A stretch of DNA of 64,000 nt, taken from Oscillospiraceae bacterium. GTDB lineage: Bacteria; Bacillota; Clostridia; Oscillospirales; Oscillospiraceae. Every line of letters starts with the position of its first letter. The first letter of the stretch is position 1. The translations under genes were made by a program, and so were the position numbers. Shown in pieces: positions 37,827 to 46,131 of this stretch. The notes under the pieces are model-generated. The model saw only the letters and a program-made list of their open reading frames with translations, ran no database searches and was not told the origin of the DNA. The stretch lies in the NCBI GenBank assembly GCA_017435525.1, contig JAFSEW010000053.1:1-64000 (forward strand), given 5' to 3'.

Positions 37827-39574
37827 TACATTTTCTCAGGTGCGGAGAAGCCCAGAATGTGGATGGAGGTTTCCAGAATGTTCTTGGCCAGGCCGATCAG
37901 GGAGATGTAGCCTGCCTGGAGGTTCTTATCTTCCTCGGTGAGAATCCGGGTCTCATGGTAGAACTTGTTTACAGCGCCGGCCAGCTCATAGATGTAGGCG
38001 CAGATCAGGTTGGGGGCGGAGGACTTCAGGGCAGTCTCCAGGGTGGGGCCGAACTTGGTGATGGCCAGCATCAGATCCTTGGCAAAGGCATTGGCAGGGG
38101 TCTGCATGGGCAGGTGCTCCCAAGCGCCGTACCGGGCCAGAATGCTCTTGATACGCACGATAGTGTAGAGAATGTAGGGGCCGGTGTTGCCTTCGAAAGC
38201 GGCGAAGCGTTCCAGATCGAAGTTATAGTCCTTGGTGGGCTGGTTGCTCAGGTCGCCGTACTTCAGGGCAGCCAGGGCGATCTTTGCGGTGGTGGATTCC
38301 ACTTCGGATTCGTCTACGATCTTGTTCTCCACAACCTTGCTTCTTACGAAGTCGGTCATGTCACCAATCAGCTGCTCCAGACGCAGCACGCCGCCGTCAC
38401 GGGTCTTGAAGGGCTTGCCGTCGGCGCCGTTCATGGTGCCGTGGCCCACATGATCCAGCTCGGTTTCCGCAGATACAATGCCGCTCTTTTTAGCGGCACG
38501 GAACACCTGCTCAAAGTGCAGATTCTGGCGCTTGTCGGTAACATAGAGCATCTTGTGGGGTGCCCAGTCCTGCATACGCTGCACCATGGTGGCAAGGTCC
38601 GTGGTGGCATAGATGGCAGAACCGTCGGACTTCACCAGAATCATGGGAGGCAGCTCCTTCTTGTCGCCTTCTTCGGCAACAGGAACGACCCACGCACCGT
38701 TGGACAGAACAGCCAGACCCCGGGCCTTCAGATCTTCCACCATGGCGGGGATGTAGGGATCGGCATCGCTTTCACCCAGCCACTTTTCATAGTGGACATC
38801 CAGGGCGTTGTAAATCCGGCGCAGGTCGGGCAGGGAAATGCCCATGATGTGATCCCAGATGGCCCGGTAGCCCCGGCGGCCCTGCTGCAGCTCAAAGGTG
38901 GCCACATGGGCCTTCTCGGCAAACACGGGATCGGACTTCTTGGAAGAAGCGGTGGGATAGATCTCTTCCAGCTCGGTGAGGGTGAAGGGGGATTCGGCGG
39001 GATATTCCCCGGTGTAATCGGGATCAAAGTAGCACAGGTCAGGCTGGCGTTCCTGCAGCTCGGCAATGATCAGACCCATCTGCAGACCCCAGTCGCCCAG
39101 GTGGATATCACCGATGGTCTCATAGCCCAGGAACTTGTGCAGCCGCTTCAGGGCCTCGCCGATGATGGCGGGACGCAGGTGGCCGATGTGCAGGGGCTTG
39201 GCAACATTGGCACCGCCGTAGTCAATCACGGCTACCTTGCCCTGACCGGGTTTGGCAACGCCGAAATCGGGGGCGGTGCGCATTTCTTCCAGATAGGCAG
39301 CCAGAAATGCGTCGGAGAGCTTCAGATTGATGAAGCCGGGCATCACGGCGTCGATCATGGCAAAATCCGCGGCATCCAGCTTTTCAGCCACAGCCTTGGC
39401 GATCTGGATGGGGGCGCACTTATACTGCTTGGCAGCGGCCAGAGCGCCGTTGCACTGATATTCGCACAGGTCGGGGCGGTTGGAAACCGTTACCCGGCCG
39501 AAAGAGGCTTCATAGCCTGCATCGGCAAAGGCTTTTTGCATTTTGCCGGTGATAATATCAAGAATTTTTTCCAT
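37826..39574 (-). CDS. argS: Arginine--tRNA ligase
   Basis: 582 residues, class I. N-terminal Add-1 domain, then NVAKPLHIGHLRPAIIGEALKR, in which HIGH is the first class I signature (about 132-135). LGDWGLQMG follows; a KMSKS motif is replaced or absent, as in many ArgRS. The C-terminal anticodon-binding domain contains GPYILYTIVRIKSIL and the terminal YELAGAVNKFYHETRIL. It charges tRNA-Arg. The stop codon overlaps the MATE start. Confidence 0.95.
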   Translation of the reverse strand: MEKILDIITGKMQKAFADAGYEASFGRVTVSNRPDLCEYQCNGALAAAKQYKCAPIQIAKAVAEKLDAADFAMIDAVMPGFINLKLSDAFLAAYLEEMRTAPDFGVAKPGQGKVAVIDYGGANVAKPLHIGHLRPAIIGEALKRLHKFLGYETIGDIHLGDWGLQMGLIIAELQERQPDLCYFDPDYTGEYPAESPFTLTELEEIYPTASSKKSDPVFAEKAHVATFELQQGRRGYRAIWDHIMGISLPDLRRIYNALDVHYEKWLGESDADPYIPAMVEDLKARGLAVLSNGAWVVPVAEEGDKKELPPMILVKSDGSAIYATTDLATMVQRMQDWAPHKMLYVTDKRQNLHFEQVFRAAKKSGIVSAETELDHVGHGTMNGADGKPFKTRDGGVLRLEQLIGDMTDFVRSKVVENKIVDESEVESTTAKIALAALKYGDLSNQPTKDYNFDLERFAAFEGNTGPYILYTIVRIKSILARYGAWEHLPMQTPANAFAKDLMLAITKFGPTLETALKSSAPNLICAYIYELAGAVNKFYHETRILTEEDKNLQAGYISLIGLAKNILETSIHILGFSAPEKM

Positions 39575-39608
39575 AGGATACTCCTTCGTAAATCTATCGA
39601 AAATCGTA
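39575..39608. other. argS upstream spacer
   Basis: Short region between the argS start and the TGTCATCCTGAGCG repeat. AGGAGTATCC is the argS ribosome site on the minus strand. Confidence 0.5.
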
Positions 39609-39863
39609 TGTCATCCTGAGCGACCCCGAACGAAAGTGAGGGGGAGTCGAAGGATCTTCGCAGTATCATTCTGCTTCAATCCCAACTTGCTGATAGATCT
39701 TTCCACTCAGGATTTGCTTTCATAATGAGGGCGTTTTTCTTTTTGCGGGTCCATCCCTTTAACTGCTTTTCTCTGGCAATGGCACTGTTGACATCACTGG
39801 TTTCTTCGATCCTTGATGGTGGTGCCAAGATCCTTCAACTCGCTGCGCTCGCTCAGGATGACA
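39609..39863. repeat. TGTCATCCTGAGCG inverted-repeat element
   Basis: Outer inverted ends TGTCATCCTGAGCGA (from 39609) and TCGCTCAGGATGACA (to 39863), each continuing into GAAGGATCTT-type arms. About 165 bp between them carries the 3' end of a GIY-YIG nuclease gene. The CCTGAGCGA...GAAGGATC sequence is a well-known dispersed palindromic type in many bacterial genomes. Confidence 0.75.
39676..39829 (-). pseudogene. GIY-YIG endonuclease, C-terminal remnant
   Basis: Minus-strand frame reads EETSDVNSAIAREKQLKGW then TRKKKNALIMKANPEWKDL and a TGA stop at 39676. This matches the C-terminal third of the small GIY-YIG (UPF0213/YhbQ-like) nucleases, where AREKQLKGW and NPEWKDLS are typical. The GIY-YIG catalytic half is missing, and the frame is closed by a stop just upstream, inside the repeat arm. 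It is a decayed copy trapped between inverted repeats. Confidence 0.75.
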
Positions 39864-39875
39864 AAGTAGGGAAGC

Positions 39876-41480
39876 TTAGTTGGCTTTCTGCTGCTGCATC
39901 CATTCCAGGTAATCGTCGTAGTTGCCGTACTTGTCGATGATGGTGCCGTCGCTCTGGAAGGCGATGACGCGGTTACAGGTGGAGGAGAGCATCTCGTGGT
40001 CGTGGGAAGCCAGCAGCACAACGCCCTGGAAGGCTTCCAGACCCTTGTTCACAGCCTGGATGGATTCCATATCCAGGTGGTTGGTGGGCTGGTCCAGCAG
40101 CACAACATTTGCGCCGCTGAGCATCATGCGCGACAGCATGCAGCGAACCTTCTCGCCGCCGGAGAGCACATGCACCTGCTTGAACACATCATCGTTGCCG
40201 AAGAGCATCCGGCCCAGGAAGCCCCGGAGGTACACATCGTCCTTCTTCACGGAGTACTGGCGCAGCCAGTCCACCAGCTCCATGGTGTTGCCTTCAAAAT
40301 AGGGAGTGTTGTCCTTGGGCAGGTAGCTGCGAATGGTGGAAACGCCCCACTTGATGGAGCCTTCATCGGGTTCCAGTTCGCCCATGAGGATCTGGAAGAG
40401 GGCGGTCTGTGCCTTCTCGTTTTCACCCACAAAAGCGATCTTGTCGGTGCGGCCCACAGAGAAATAGACCTTGTCCAGCAGCTTCTCGCCGTCCACGGTG
40501 ACGGACACATCCTTTACGGTGAGGATATCCTTACCCAGTTCCCGCTCAGGCATAAAGCCCACAAAGGGATAGCGGCGGGTGGAGCAGGGCATCTCTTCCA
40601 CAGTCAGCTTGTCCAGCAGCTTGCGGCGTGCGGTAGCCTGCTTTGCCTTACTCTTGTTGGCGGAGAACCGCTGGATGAACAGCTGCAGCTCTTCGATCTT
40701 CTCCTGGTTGCGCTTGTTTTTATTGCGGATCATGGCCTGCACCATCTGGGAGGACTCGTACCAGAAGTCGTAGTTGCCCACATACATCTTGATCTTGCCG
40801 TAGTCGATATCCACGGTGTGGGTGGAAACGGTGTTCAGGAAGTGGCGGTCATGGGAAACGGCGATGACCATGCCGGGGAAGTCCAGCAGGAAGTCTTCCA
40901 GCCAGTTGATGGCTTCAATGTCCAGGTTGTTGGTAGGCTCGTCCAGCATGACGATATCGGGGTTGCCGAACAGGGCCTGTGCCAGCAGCACCTTCACCTT
41001 CAGACGGGGGTCGATGGTGGACATCATATCGTAGTGCAGCTCGGTGCCGATGCCCAGACCCTGCAGCAATCTGGAAGCATCGGATTCGGCTTCCCAGCCG
41101 CCCAATTCCGCAAACTCCGCTTCCAGATCCGCAGCCCGCAGACCGTCTTCATCGGAGAAATCTTCCTTTTCGTAGATGGCGTCCTTTTCCTTCATCACAT
41201 CGTACAGATGCTGGTTGCCCATAATCACGGTGTCCATCACGGAGAACTCGTCATAGGCGTTCTGGTTCTGCTTCAGCACGGATACACGCTTGTCGGGGTC
41301 GATGTGGATACTGCCGCCGGTGGATTCCAGCTCGCCGGTGAGGATTCGCAGGAAGGTGGACTTACCTGCGCCGTTGGCACCGATGATGCCGTAGCAGTTG
41401 CCGGGGAGGAACTGCAGATCTACATGCTGGAACAGCCACTGGCCGCCAAACTGCATACTGAGATTCGATACTGTGATCAT
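39876..41480 (-). CDS. ABC-F ATPase, YbiT-like
   Basis: 534 residues with two ABC domains and no membrane segments. NBD1: GANGAGKST (Walker A), a degenerate signature (STIDPRLKVKVLLAQAL), LDEPTNNLDIEAINWLE (Walker B), and SHDRHFLN. The linker NKSKAKQATARRKLLDKL follows (the ABC-F Pro/Lys-rich interdomain helix region). NBD2: VGENEKAQTALFQ (an altered Walker A), canonical LSGGEKVRCML, LDQPTNHLD, and SHDHEML. The loss of LSGGQ in NBD1 is a YbiT-type trait. The family binds the ribosomal E site; antibiotic protection is one role but housekeeping translation rescue is likelier here. It stands alone between argS and htpG. Confidence 0.9.
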   Translation of the reverse strand: MITVSNLSMQFGGQWLFQHVDLQFLPGNCYGIIGANGAGKSTFLRILTGELESTGGSIHIDPDKRVSVLKQNQNAYDEFSVMDTVIMGNQHLYDVMKEKDAIYEKEDFSDEDGLRAADLEAEFAELGGWEAESDASRLLQGLGIGTELHYDMMSTIDPRLKVKVLLAQALFGNPDIVMLDEPTNNLDIEAINWLEDFLLDFPGMVIAVSHDRHFLNTVSTHTVDIDYGKIKMYVGNYDFWYESSQMVQAMIRNKNKRNQEKIEELQLFIQRFSANKSKAKQATARRKLLDKLTVEEMPCSTRRYPFVGFMPERELGKDILTVKDVSVTVDGEKLLDKVYFSVGRTDKIAFVGENEKAQTALFQILMGELEPDEGSIKWGVSTIRSYLPKDNTPYFEGNTMELVDWLRQYSVKKDDVYLRGFLGRMLFGNDDVFKQVHVLSGGEKVRCMLSRMMLSGANVVLLDQPTNHLDMESIQAVNKGLEAFQGVVLLASHDHEMLSSTCNRVIAFQSDGTIIDKYGNYDDYLEWMQQQKAN

Positions 41481-41628
41481 TTCATACTCCTTATATATCC
41501 ATTATTTTTTCTTTCATTTCTCATTCCAGGAGGGAAAACCTCTGGGATTTGCCTATTTTGGCGCATACTCATACATTATAAGTCTATCATATAATTGTGA
41601 ATAAAGGAAGAACTTTTTTCGCCAATAC

Positions 41629-41656
41629 TTGCTTTTTTCCAAAACTGCGGTATAAT
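41629..41656 (+). promoter_or_regulatory. Promoter of htpG
   Basis: TTGCTT (41629-41634), 16-bp spacer, perfect TATAAT (41651-41656), immediately followed by the CIRCE operator. Confidence 0.75.
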
Positions 41657-41657
41657 A

Positions 41658-41684
41658 TTAGCACTCAAATAAAAAGAGTGCTAA
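41658..41684 (+). promoter_or_regulatory. CIRCE operator (HrcA binding site)
   Basis: Perfect CIRCE: TTAGCACTC, nine bases, GAGTGCTAA. It begins 1 bp after the -10 box, so HrcA bound here would block initiation until heat shock. Controls htpG. Confidence 0.95.
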
Positions 41685-41700
41685 TTATCAGGAGGGTACT

Positions 41701-43590
41701 ATGCGTAAAAAACAATTTAAGGCAGAGTCCAAGCGGCTGCTGGACCTGATGATCAATTCTATCTACACCAACAAGGAGATCTTCCTCCGGGAGATCATTT
41801 CCAACGCCAGCGATGCCATCGATAAGCTGGCCTATACGGCGCTGACGGATGACAAGGTGGGCATCAGCCGGGATGAGTTTGCCATTACCATCACCCGGGC
41901 AAAGGATGCCGGAATCCTGACGGTTTCCGATAACGGCATTGGTATGAGCCGGGAAGAGATGGAAGAGAATTTGGGCACCATTGCCAAGTCCGGTTCTTTG
42001 GGCTTCAAGCAGGCTATGGAAAAGCAGGAGGATATCGACATCATCGGCCAGTTCGGCGTGGGCTTCTACTCTGCCTTTATGGTGGCGTCCTCTGTCACCG
42101 TCATTTCCAAGAAGTACGGCGCAGATACCGCCTGGCGCTGGACCTCTGACGGCACCGACGGCTATACCGTTGAGGAAGCGGAAAGAGACTATCCCGGTAC
42201 GGATGTCATTATGACCCTGAAGGCGGATACCGAGGAAGATAAATTCAGCGAATTTTTGGATGAGTATAAGCTCCGCGGTCTGATCCGGAAGTATTCTGAT
42301 TATATCCGCTATCCCATCCGCATGGAGGTTACCAAATCCCGGAAGAAGGCAGACTCTCCCGAAGATAAGCCGGAATATGAAAGCTATGCTGAGGAGGAGA
42401 CCCTCAACTCCATGGTGCCCATTTGGCACAGAAACAAGAAGGATGTATCCCAGGAGGAATATGAATCCTTCTACCGGGAGAAATTCTTCGACTACAATAA
42501 GCCTCTGCGCACGGTGCATTTCACCACGGAAGGTACGGTTTCTTTTAAGGCGCTGCTGTATATCCCCGGCAAAGCACCCTTTGATTTCTATTCCAAGGAC
42601 TTTAAGCGGGGCTTGCAGCTGTATTCATCCGGTGTGATGATCATGGAATCTTGTGAAGAGCTGCTCCCGGAGCATTTCCGCTTTGTCCGGGGTGTGGTAG
42701 ACAGTCAGGATCTTTCCTTAAACATCAGCCGGGAAATGCTGCAGCACAGCCGTCAGCTGACGGTGATCGCCCGGGGTATCGAGAAGAAGATCCGCAGCGA
42801 GCTGAAGACCATGCTGGAAAAGGATCGGGAAGAATACGAAAAGTTTTACGCAGTTTTCGGCCGCCAGCTGAAATACGGCGCGGTAGCAGACTACGGTGCC
42901 CACAAGGATGCCACCCAGGACTTGCTGCTTTTCTATAGCCATAAGCAGGGTAAGCTGGTGACGCTTCAGGAGTATGTGGATGCTATGGCAGAGGGGCAGG
43001 AGAAGATCTACTTCGCTCCCGGTGAGAACACCCAGCGTCTTGCCAAGCTGCCTCAGGTCAAGGCGTTGGAAAATAAGGGCTACGATGTACTGCTCTTTGG
43101 CGATGAGGTGGATGAGTTTATCCCCCAGACACTGATGACCTATAGCGAAAAGGCTTTCTGCAATGTAACCACCGAGGATCTGGGCCTGCAGACTGACGAG
43201 GAGAAAAAGGCTGCCGAGGAAAAGGCAGAGGAATTAAAGGGCTTCCTGACCTTTGTGAAGGAATCTTTGGGCGAGCAGGTGAAGGAAGTGCGGCTGTCTG
43301 CCAATTTGGGAGATGCCCCGGTGTGCATGACTCCCGATGCCGGCATGAGCTTTGAGATGGAAAAATATATGAAACGGGTCAATCCGGAAATGGCATTCGG
43401 CGTCGGCAGGATTCTGGAGCTGAACCCGGAGCATACCGCGGTGCGGGCTTTGCAGAAAGCCATGACCGAAGATCCTCTGAAAGCTAAGGATTATGCCCAG
43501 CTGCTGTGCTGCCAGGCCCAGCTGATGGCAGATCTTCCTTTGGAAGACCCCATTGCCTACACAGAGCTTGTTTGCAAGCTGATGCAATAA
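41701..43590 (+). CDS. htpG: Molecular chaperone HtpG (Hsp90)
   Basis: 629 residues, full-length bacterial Hsp90. N-terminal GHKL ATPase: EIFLREIISNASDAIDKL (Glu for hydrolysis), VSDNGIGMSREEM, GQFGVGFYSAFMV, and GTDVIMTLK. Middle domain: RGVVDSQDLSLNISREMLQ (catalytic-loop Arg). The C-terminal dimerisation domain ends in LEDPIAYTELVCKLMQ. It assists folding of client proteins after heat stress. ATG 41701 with AGGAGGG upstream. Its own CIRCE-bearing promoter places it in the HrcA regulon, whereas in Bacillus subtilis htpG is not HrcA-controlled. Confidence 0.96.
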   Translation: MRKKQFKAESKRLLDLMINSIYTNKEIFLREIISNASDAIDKLAYTALTDDKVGISRDEFAITITRAKDAGILTVSDNGIGMSREEMEENLGTIAKSGSLGFKQAMEKQEDIDIIGQFGVGFYSAFMVASSVTVISKKYGADTAWRWTSDGTDGYTVEEAERDYPGTDVIMTLKADTEEDKFSEFLDEYKLRGLIRKYSDYIRYPIRMEVTKSRKKADSPEDKPEYESYAEEETLNSMVPIWHRNKKDVSQEEYESFYREKFFDYNKPLRTVHFTTEGTVSFKALLYIPGKAPFDFYSKDFKRGLQLYSSGVMIMESCEELLPEHFRFVRGVVDSQDLSLNISREMLQHSRQLTVIARGIEKKIRSELKTMLEKDREEYEKFYAVFGRQLKYGAVADYGAHKDATQDLLLFYSHKQGKLVTLQEYVDAMAEGQEKIYFAPGENTQRLAKLPQVKALENKGYDVLLFGDEVDEFIPQTLMTYSEKAFCNVTTEDLGLQTDEEKKAAEEKAEELKGFLTFVKESLGEQVKEVRLSANLGDAPVCMTPDAGMSFEMEKYMKRVNPEMAFGVGRILELNPEHTAVRALQKAMTEDPLKAKDYAQLLCCQAQLMADLPLEDPIAYTELVCKLMQ

Positions 43591-43594
43591 GGAT

Positions 43595-43628
43595 AAAGCA
43601 CCGCAGGGGTTTTCCTGCGGTGCTTTTT
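43595..43628 (+). terminator. Terminator of htpG
   Basis: AAAGCACCGCAGG pairs with CCTGCGGTGCTTT, followed by Ts. Confidence 0.9.
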
Positions 43629-43698
43629 TACAGAAGCCGTTGCAATTATTTTAGGAGTATGGTAAACTATTACAAACAGAAAAACAGGAGGGAAACCT

Positions 43699-44385
43699 AT
43701 GGGATTATCGGAAGATCTGTTTGGCTTCGGATTTGACGGGCTGGATATCGGCGGTATTGGCGCGGAAGGTTTTTTGGAAACGTTTACGGCCATCAATGAT
43801 ATTATTTACTATGTTGGTATGCTCGGCCTTAGTGTTTTTATGTGGGTGCTGCAGGCAAGAAGCCTAAGCGCCATTGCCAAACGCAGAAATATTCGACACC
43901 CCTGGCTGGCGTGGCTGCCCATCGCCGGTAGTTGGGTTTTGGGTTGTATTTCTGACCAGTATCGATATGTTGTCAGCGGTGAGACCCAAAATAAACGCAA
44001 ATGGCTGCCGATCCTTTCCGGCGTATTTGCCGTTTTACTGGCGACAAGTGTGGGCTATGCCTTTGTTTTTGGCTTTTCCATGCTGCCTTCCTGGAATCCC
44101 ACCCAAGGAATGCTGGCAGCTCAGACTGGCGCGTTAGGATTTGTGGGTCTGCTGCTTTTGATGCTGGGCGCTGCGGTGTTCAGAACTGTGTTCTACTACA
44201 AGGCACTGTATGACCTGTATGCTTCCTGCGAGCCGGGAAAGCGTGTTTTGTTTCTGCTGCTGAGTATTTTTCTGGGGATCGAAGCCATCTTTATCTTTGT
44301 ATGCCGCAATAAAGATTTGGGAATGCCGCCCAGAAAACCGGTGCTTCCGGAACCCCCGGAAACAATGATACATACACCGGAATAA
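43699..44385 (+). CDS. Predicted membrane protein
   Basis: 228 residues with about five to six hydrophobic segments (near 35-55, 70-90, 105-130, 145-165, 185-205). A Gly-rich acidic N-terminus (GFGFDGLDIGGIGAEG) precedes them. RNIRHPWLAWLPIAGSWVLGCISD is a conserved-looking loop also seen in small clostridial membrane proteins of unknown role. No domain recognised. GGAGGGAAACC precedes the ATG. It stands alone between terminators. Confidence 0.7.
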   Translation: MGLSEDLFGFGFDGLDIGGIGAEGFLETFTAINDIIYYVGMLGLSVFMWVLQARSLSAIAKRRNIRHPWLAWLPIAGSWVLGCISDQYRYVVSGETQNKRKWLPILSGVFAVLLATSVGYAFVFGFSMLPSWNPTQGMLAAQTGALGFVGLLLLMLGAAVFRTVFYYKALYDLYASCEPGKRVLFLLLSIFLGIEAIFIFVCRNKDLGMPPRKPVLPEPPETMIHTPE

Positions 44386-44396
44386 GAATAAGCCAA

Positions 44397-44425
44397 AGCC
44401 GTCCCCAACCTGGGGACGGCTTTTA
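44397..44425. terminator. Terminator
   Basis: GCCGTCCCC pairs with GGGGACGGC around AACCT, followed by TTTTATT. Confidence 0.75.
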
Positions 44426-44459
44426 TTGCGTAAGGAAACCACCGGTCGGTGGTTATGAT

Positions 44460-45110
44460 TTAGATTTTACCCTTTAAAACGAGGAGCAGCAAAATGCAGG
44501 TGGCCAGCAAGCCGGCTCCCAACAGATAAATGCCGATTTTGGAAGAACCGGGTTTTGCGGCGGGGGTATCTGCCAACCTGGTTTTTCGGAGCGCGCTGAC
44601 CAGCGGCTTATACAGCAGCAAAACCAATGCGCTGTTGAGTCCGGCCTTCAAAAGATTGAAAGGCAGAAAAGCCGGGAGCAGCAGGGCTTCCACAGCTTCC
44701 CGGGGCTGTCCCATGTACAGCGGTGTGATCAGCCAGTTCCACAGCAGCATGACGACTACGGTGACAACAGATGCCACGCCAAGACCCAAAACGGCACCGC
44801 CAAGGGTATGCCGCCGCTTATAGATCAGAGCCGCTGTGCAGGCAAAAGCGCAGGAAGACAGCAGATTCATCAAAGCGCCGATGGGGCCGGTGTCACTGAT
44901 GGTCAGCATCTCTACCAAAGATACCGTCAGCGATATAAAAAAGGCGGCAAGAGGACCCATCAGGAAGCCGCCGATGGTGATGATCACATCCTTGGGCTCA
45001 TACTTCAGAAAGACGACCACAGGAATTCGGATCAAAAATACCATGATATAAGCGATGGCAGCCAGCATACCGATCAAAACTATTTTTTTCGCAGAAGATT
45101 TCTTTTTCAT
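44460..45110 (-). CDS. ribU: Riboflavin ECF transporter S component
   Basis: 216 residues with six predicted membrane segments. RibU traits: IGMLAAIAYIMVFLIRIPVVVFLKYEPKDVIITIGGFLMGPLAA (vitamin-binding N-terminal half) and GALMNLLSSCAFACTAALIYKRRHT. It binds riboflavin and docks to the shared EcfAA'T module, which is not in the window. ATG 45110 has GAGG 7 bp upstream; the frame's GTG two codons earlier is less likely. An FMN riboswitch directly upstream gives independent support for riboflavin transport. Confidence 0.93.
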   Translation of the reverse strand: MKKKSSAKKIVLIGMLAAIAYIMVFLIRIPVVVFLKYEPKDVIITIGGFLMGPLAAFFISLTVSLVEMLTISDTGPIGALMNLLSSCAFACTAALIYKRRHTLGGAVLGLGVASVVTVVVMLLWNWLITPLYMGQPREAVEALLLPAFLPFNLLKAGLNSALVLLLYKPLVSALRKTRLADTPAAKPGSSKIGIYLLGAGLLATCILLLLVLKGKI

Positions 45111-45123
45111 AAGCACACCTCAC

Positions 45124-45156
45124 AAAAAATGCCCTGAGCATAAACTCAGGGCATAA
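45124..45156 (-). terminator. Terminator between FMN riboswitch and ribU
   Basis: On the minus strand ATGCCCTGAGT and GCTCAGGGCAT pair around a short loop, followed by TTTTTTG. It is the likely expression platform of the riboswitch. Confidence 0.85.
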
Positions 45157-45175
45157 AAAGTAAACGATATACGAC

Positions 45176-45452
45176 CTTCTTCCATCCAGACTTTACTGTC
45201 GGTACCGGAATTACACCGGTTCTGCGCCTGTTACTTGAACGCTCGCGGACTATCGGGTAACCTCTGAAAATATTATTACGCCGGAACAGCGGATCTTTTG
45301 CCGCATATCTGCATTTTGAAGTTGCGGCATACACAAAGTATTCCCGCAACTTCAAAACTTGATCTGCAACAAAATTACTTGCTGTCCGTCTGTAAAATAT
45401 TTTCAGAACTTACCCACCGCCGGTGGGGAATCGCACCCCGCCCTGAAGATCT
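45176..45452 (-). promoter_or_regulatory. FMN riboswitch with long variable arm
   Basis: On the minus strand all core RFN blocks are present: ATCTTCAGGGCGGGGTGC, TTCCCCACCGGCGGT, GTCCGCGAGC, and CCGGTGTAATTCCGGTACCGACAGTAAAGTCTGGATG (quoted in parts, complement of about 45177-45215). FMN binding favours the terminator and shuts off ribU. The element is about 277 nt instead of about 140, because one variable arm holds about 150 nt. That arm is closed by GGGTAAG/GGTTACCC and AAAATATT/AATATTTT stems and contains a perfect 14-bp hairpin. Confidence 0.93.
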
Positions 45453-45525
45453 ATGCAATTTTCTACAGAATAACACGCTTAGCTGCAGTTGTCAAGCATC
45501 CCCGTTTGTGATAAGATAAGAAAAA

Positions 45526-46059
45526 TCAGTCTTTTCCTGCAGAGGTGCCTTGGGGCTCGGTAGGGGGGACGGTGCTTGGTGTGGTGGGCGTTTGCTGAGC
45601 CTGTGGCATACGGAAGCTCCGGACAACACCCTTGGCCGAGGTGTCGGTAACGTCTCCGCCAATGATTTGGTTCTTGTAGACCAGCAATGTGGCGTACACA
45701 GGCTCTGTGGCACCGGGGTAATTGGTGATCTTATAGACGTAACGCATAACCGTTTTACCGGCATAGGCACTCAAGTCATACCCTTGGGATTTTTGCAGGG
45801 CGTTGTATCGCTCGAATACCTCACTGGTTTTTGCGGGAATACGAACCTGACCGGATTCCGTTGGGGATGCGGCAACCTTCCAGCCGAAGCCCTCCAAAAA
45901 CGCGATCCGTCCTTCGTTGCCACCGGCATCCACAGAGACGGTGGGCTGCGCATCATCTTTGCCGCCAAAGAGCAGTACCAGCCCGATGATCAGCACCAGG
46001 GCGGCAGCCAGAATAATGGCGATTTTCTTCTTATTGACCTTTGCGGTCATAACCAGCAT
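45526..46059 (-). CDS. DUF4830-like membrane-anchored protein
   Basis: 177 residues. Short cytoplasmic N-terminus (KVNKKK), one membrane segment (about 12-32), a DAQPTVSVD spacer, then a soluble domain of about 100 residues with IAFLEGFGWKV, IPAKTSEVFERYNALQKSQGYDLSAYAGKTVMRYVYKI, and a Pro/Thr-rich tail. The domain matches DUF4830 as I know it: an extracellular clostridial domain of unknown function. Divergent from rsuA with GGAGGG before ATG 46059. Confidence 0.75.
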   Translation of the reverse strand: MLVMTAKVNKKKIAIILAAALVLIIGLVLLFGGKDDAQPTVSVDAGGNEGRIAFLEGFGWKVAASPTESGQVRIPAKTSEVFERYNALQKSQGYDLSAYAGKTVMRYVYKITNYPGATEPVYATLLVYKNQIIGGDVTDTSAKGVVRSFRMPQAQQTPTTPSTVPPTEPQGTSAGKD

Positions 46060-46131
46060 ATCAGATCCCTCCAGTTAAGTGATTGGCATTCTAGCCTATT
46101 CATCGGTGGACAGGGATAGAACGGAGAAGCT

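Noticed and set aside
36441..39574. Functional link between argS and the MATE gene
   Set aside because: The TAATG overlap shows co-translation, but nothing in either protein suggests a shared role.
39876..41480. Antibiotic-resistance ABC-F
   Set aside because: The degenerate first signature and overall pattern are YbiT-like, a housekeeping subgroup.
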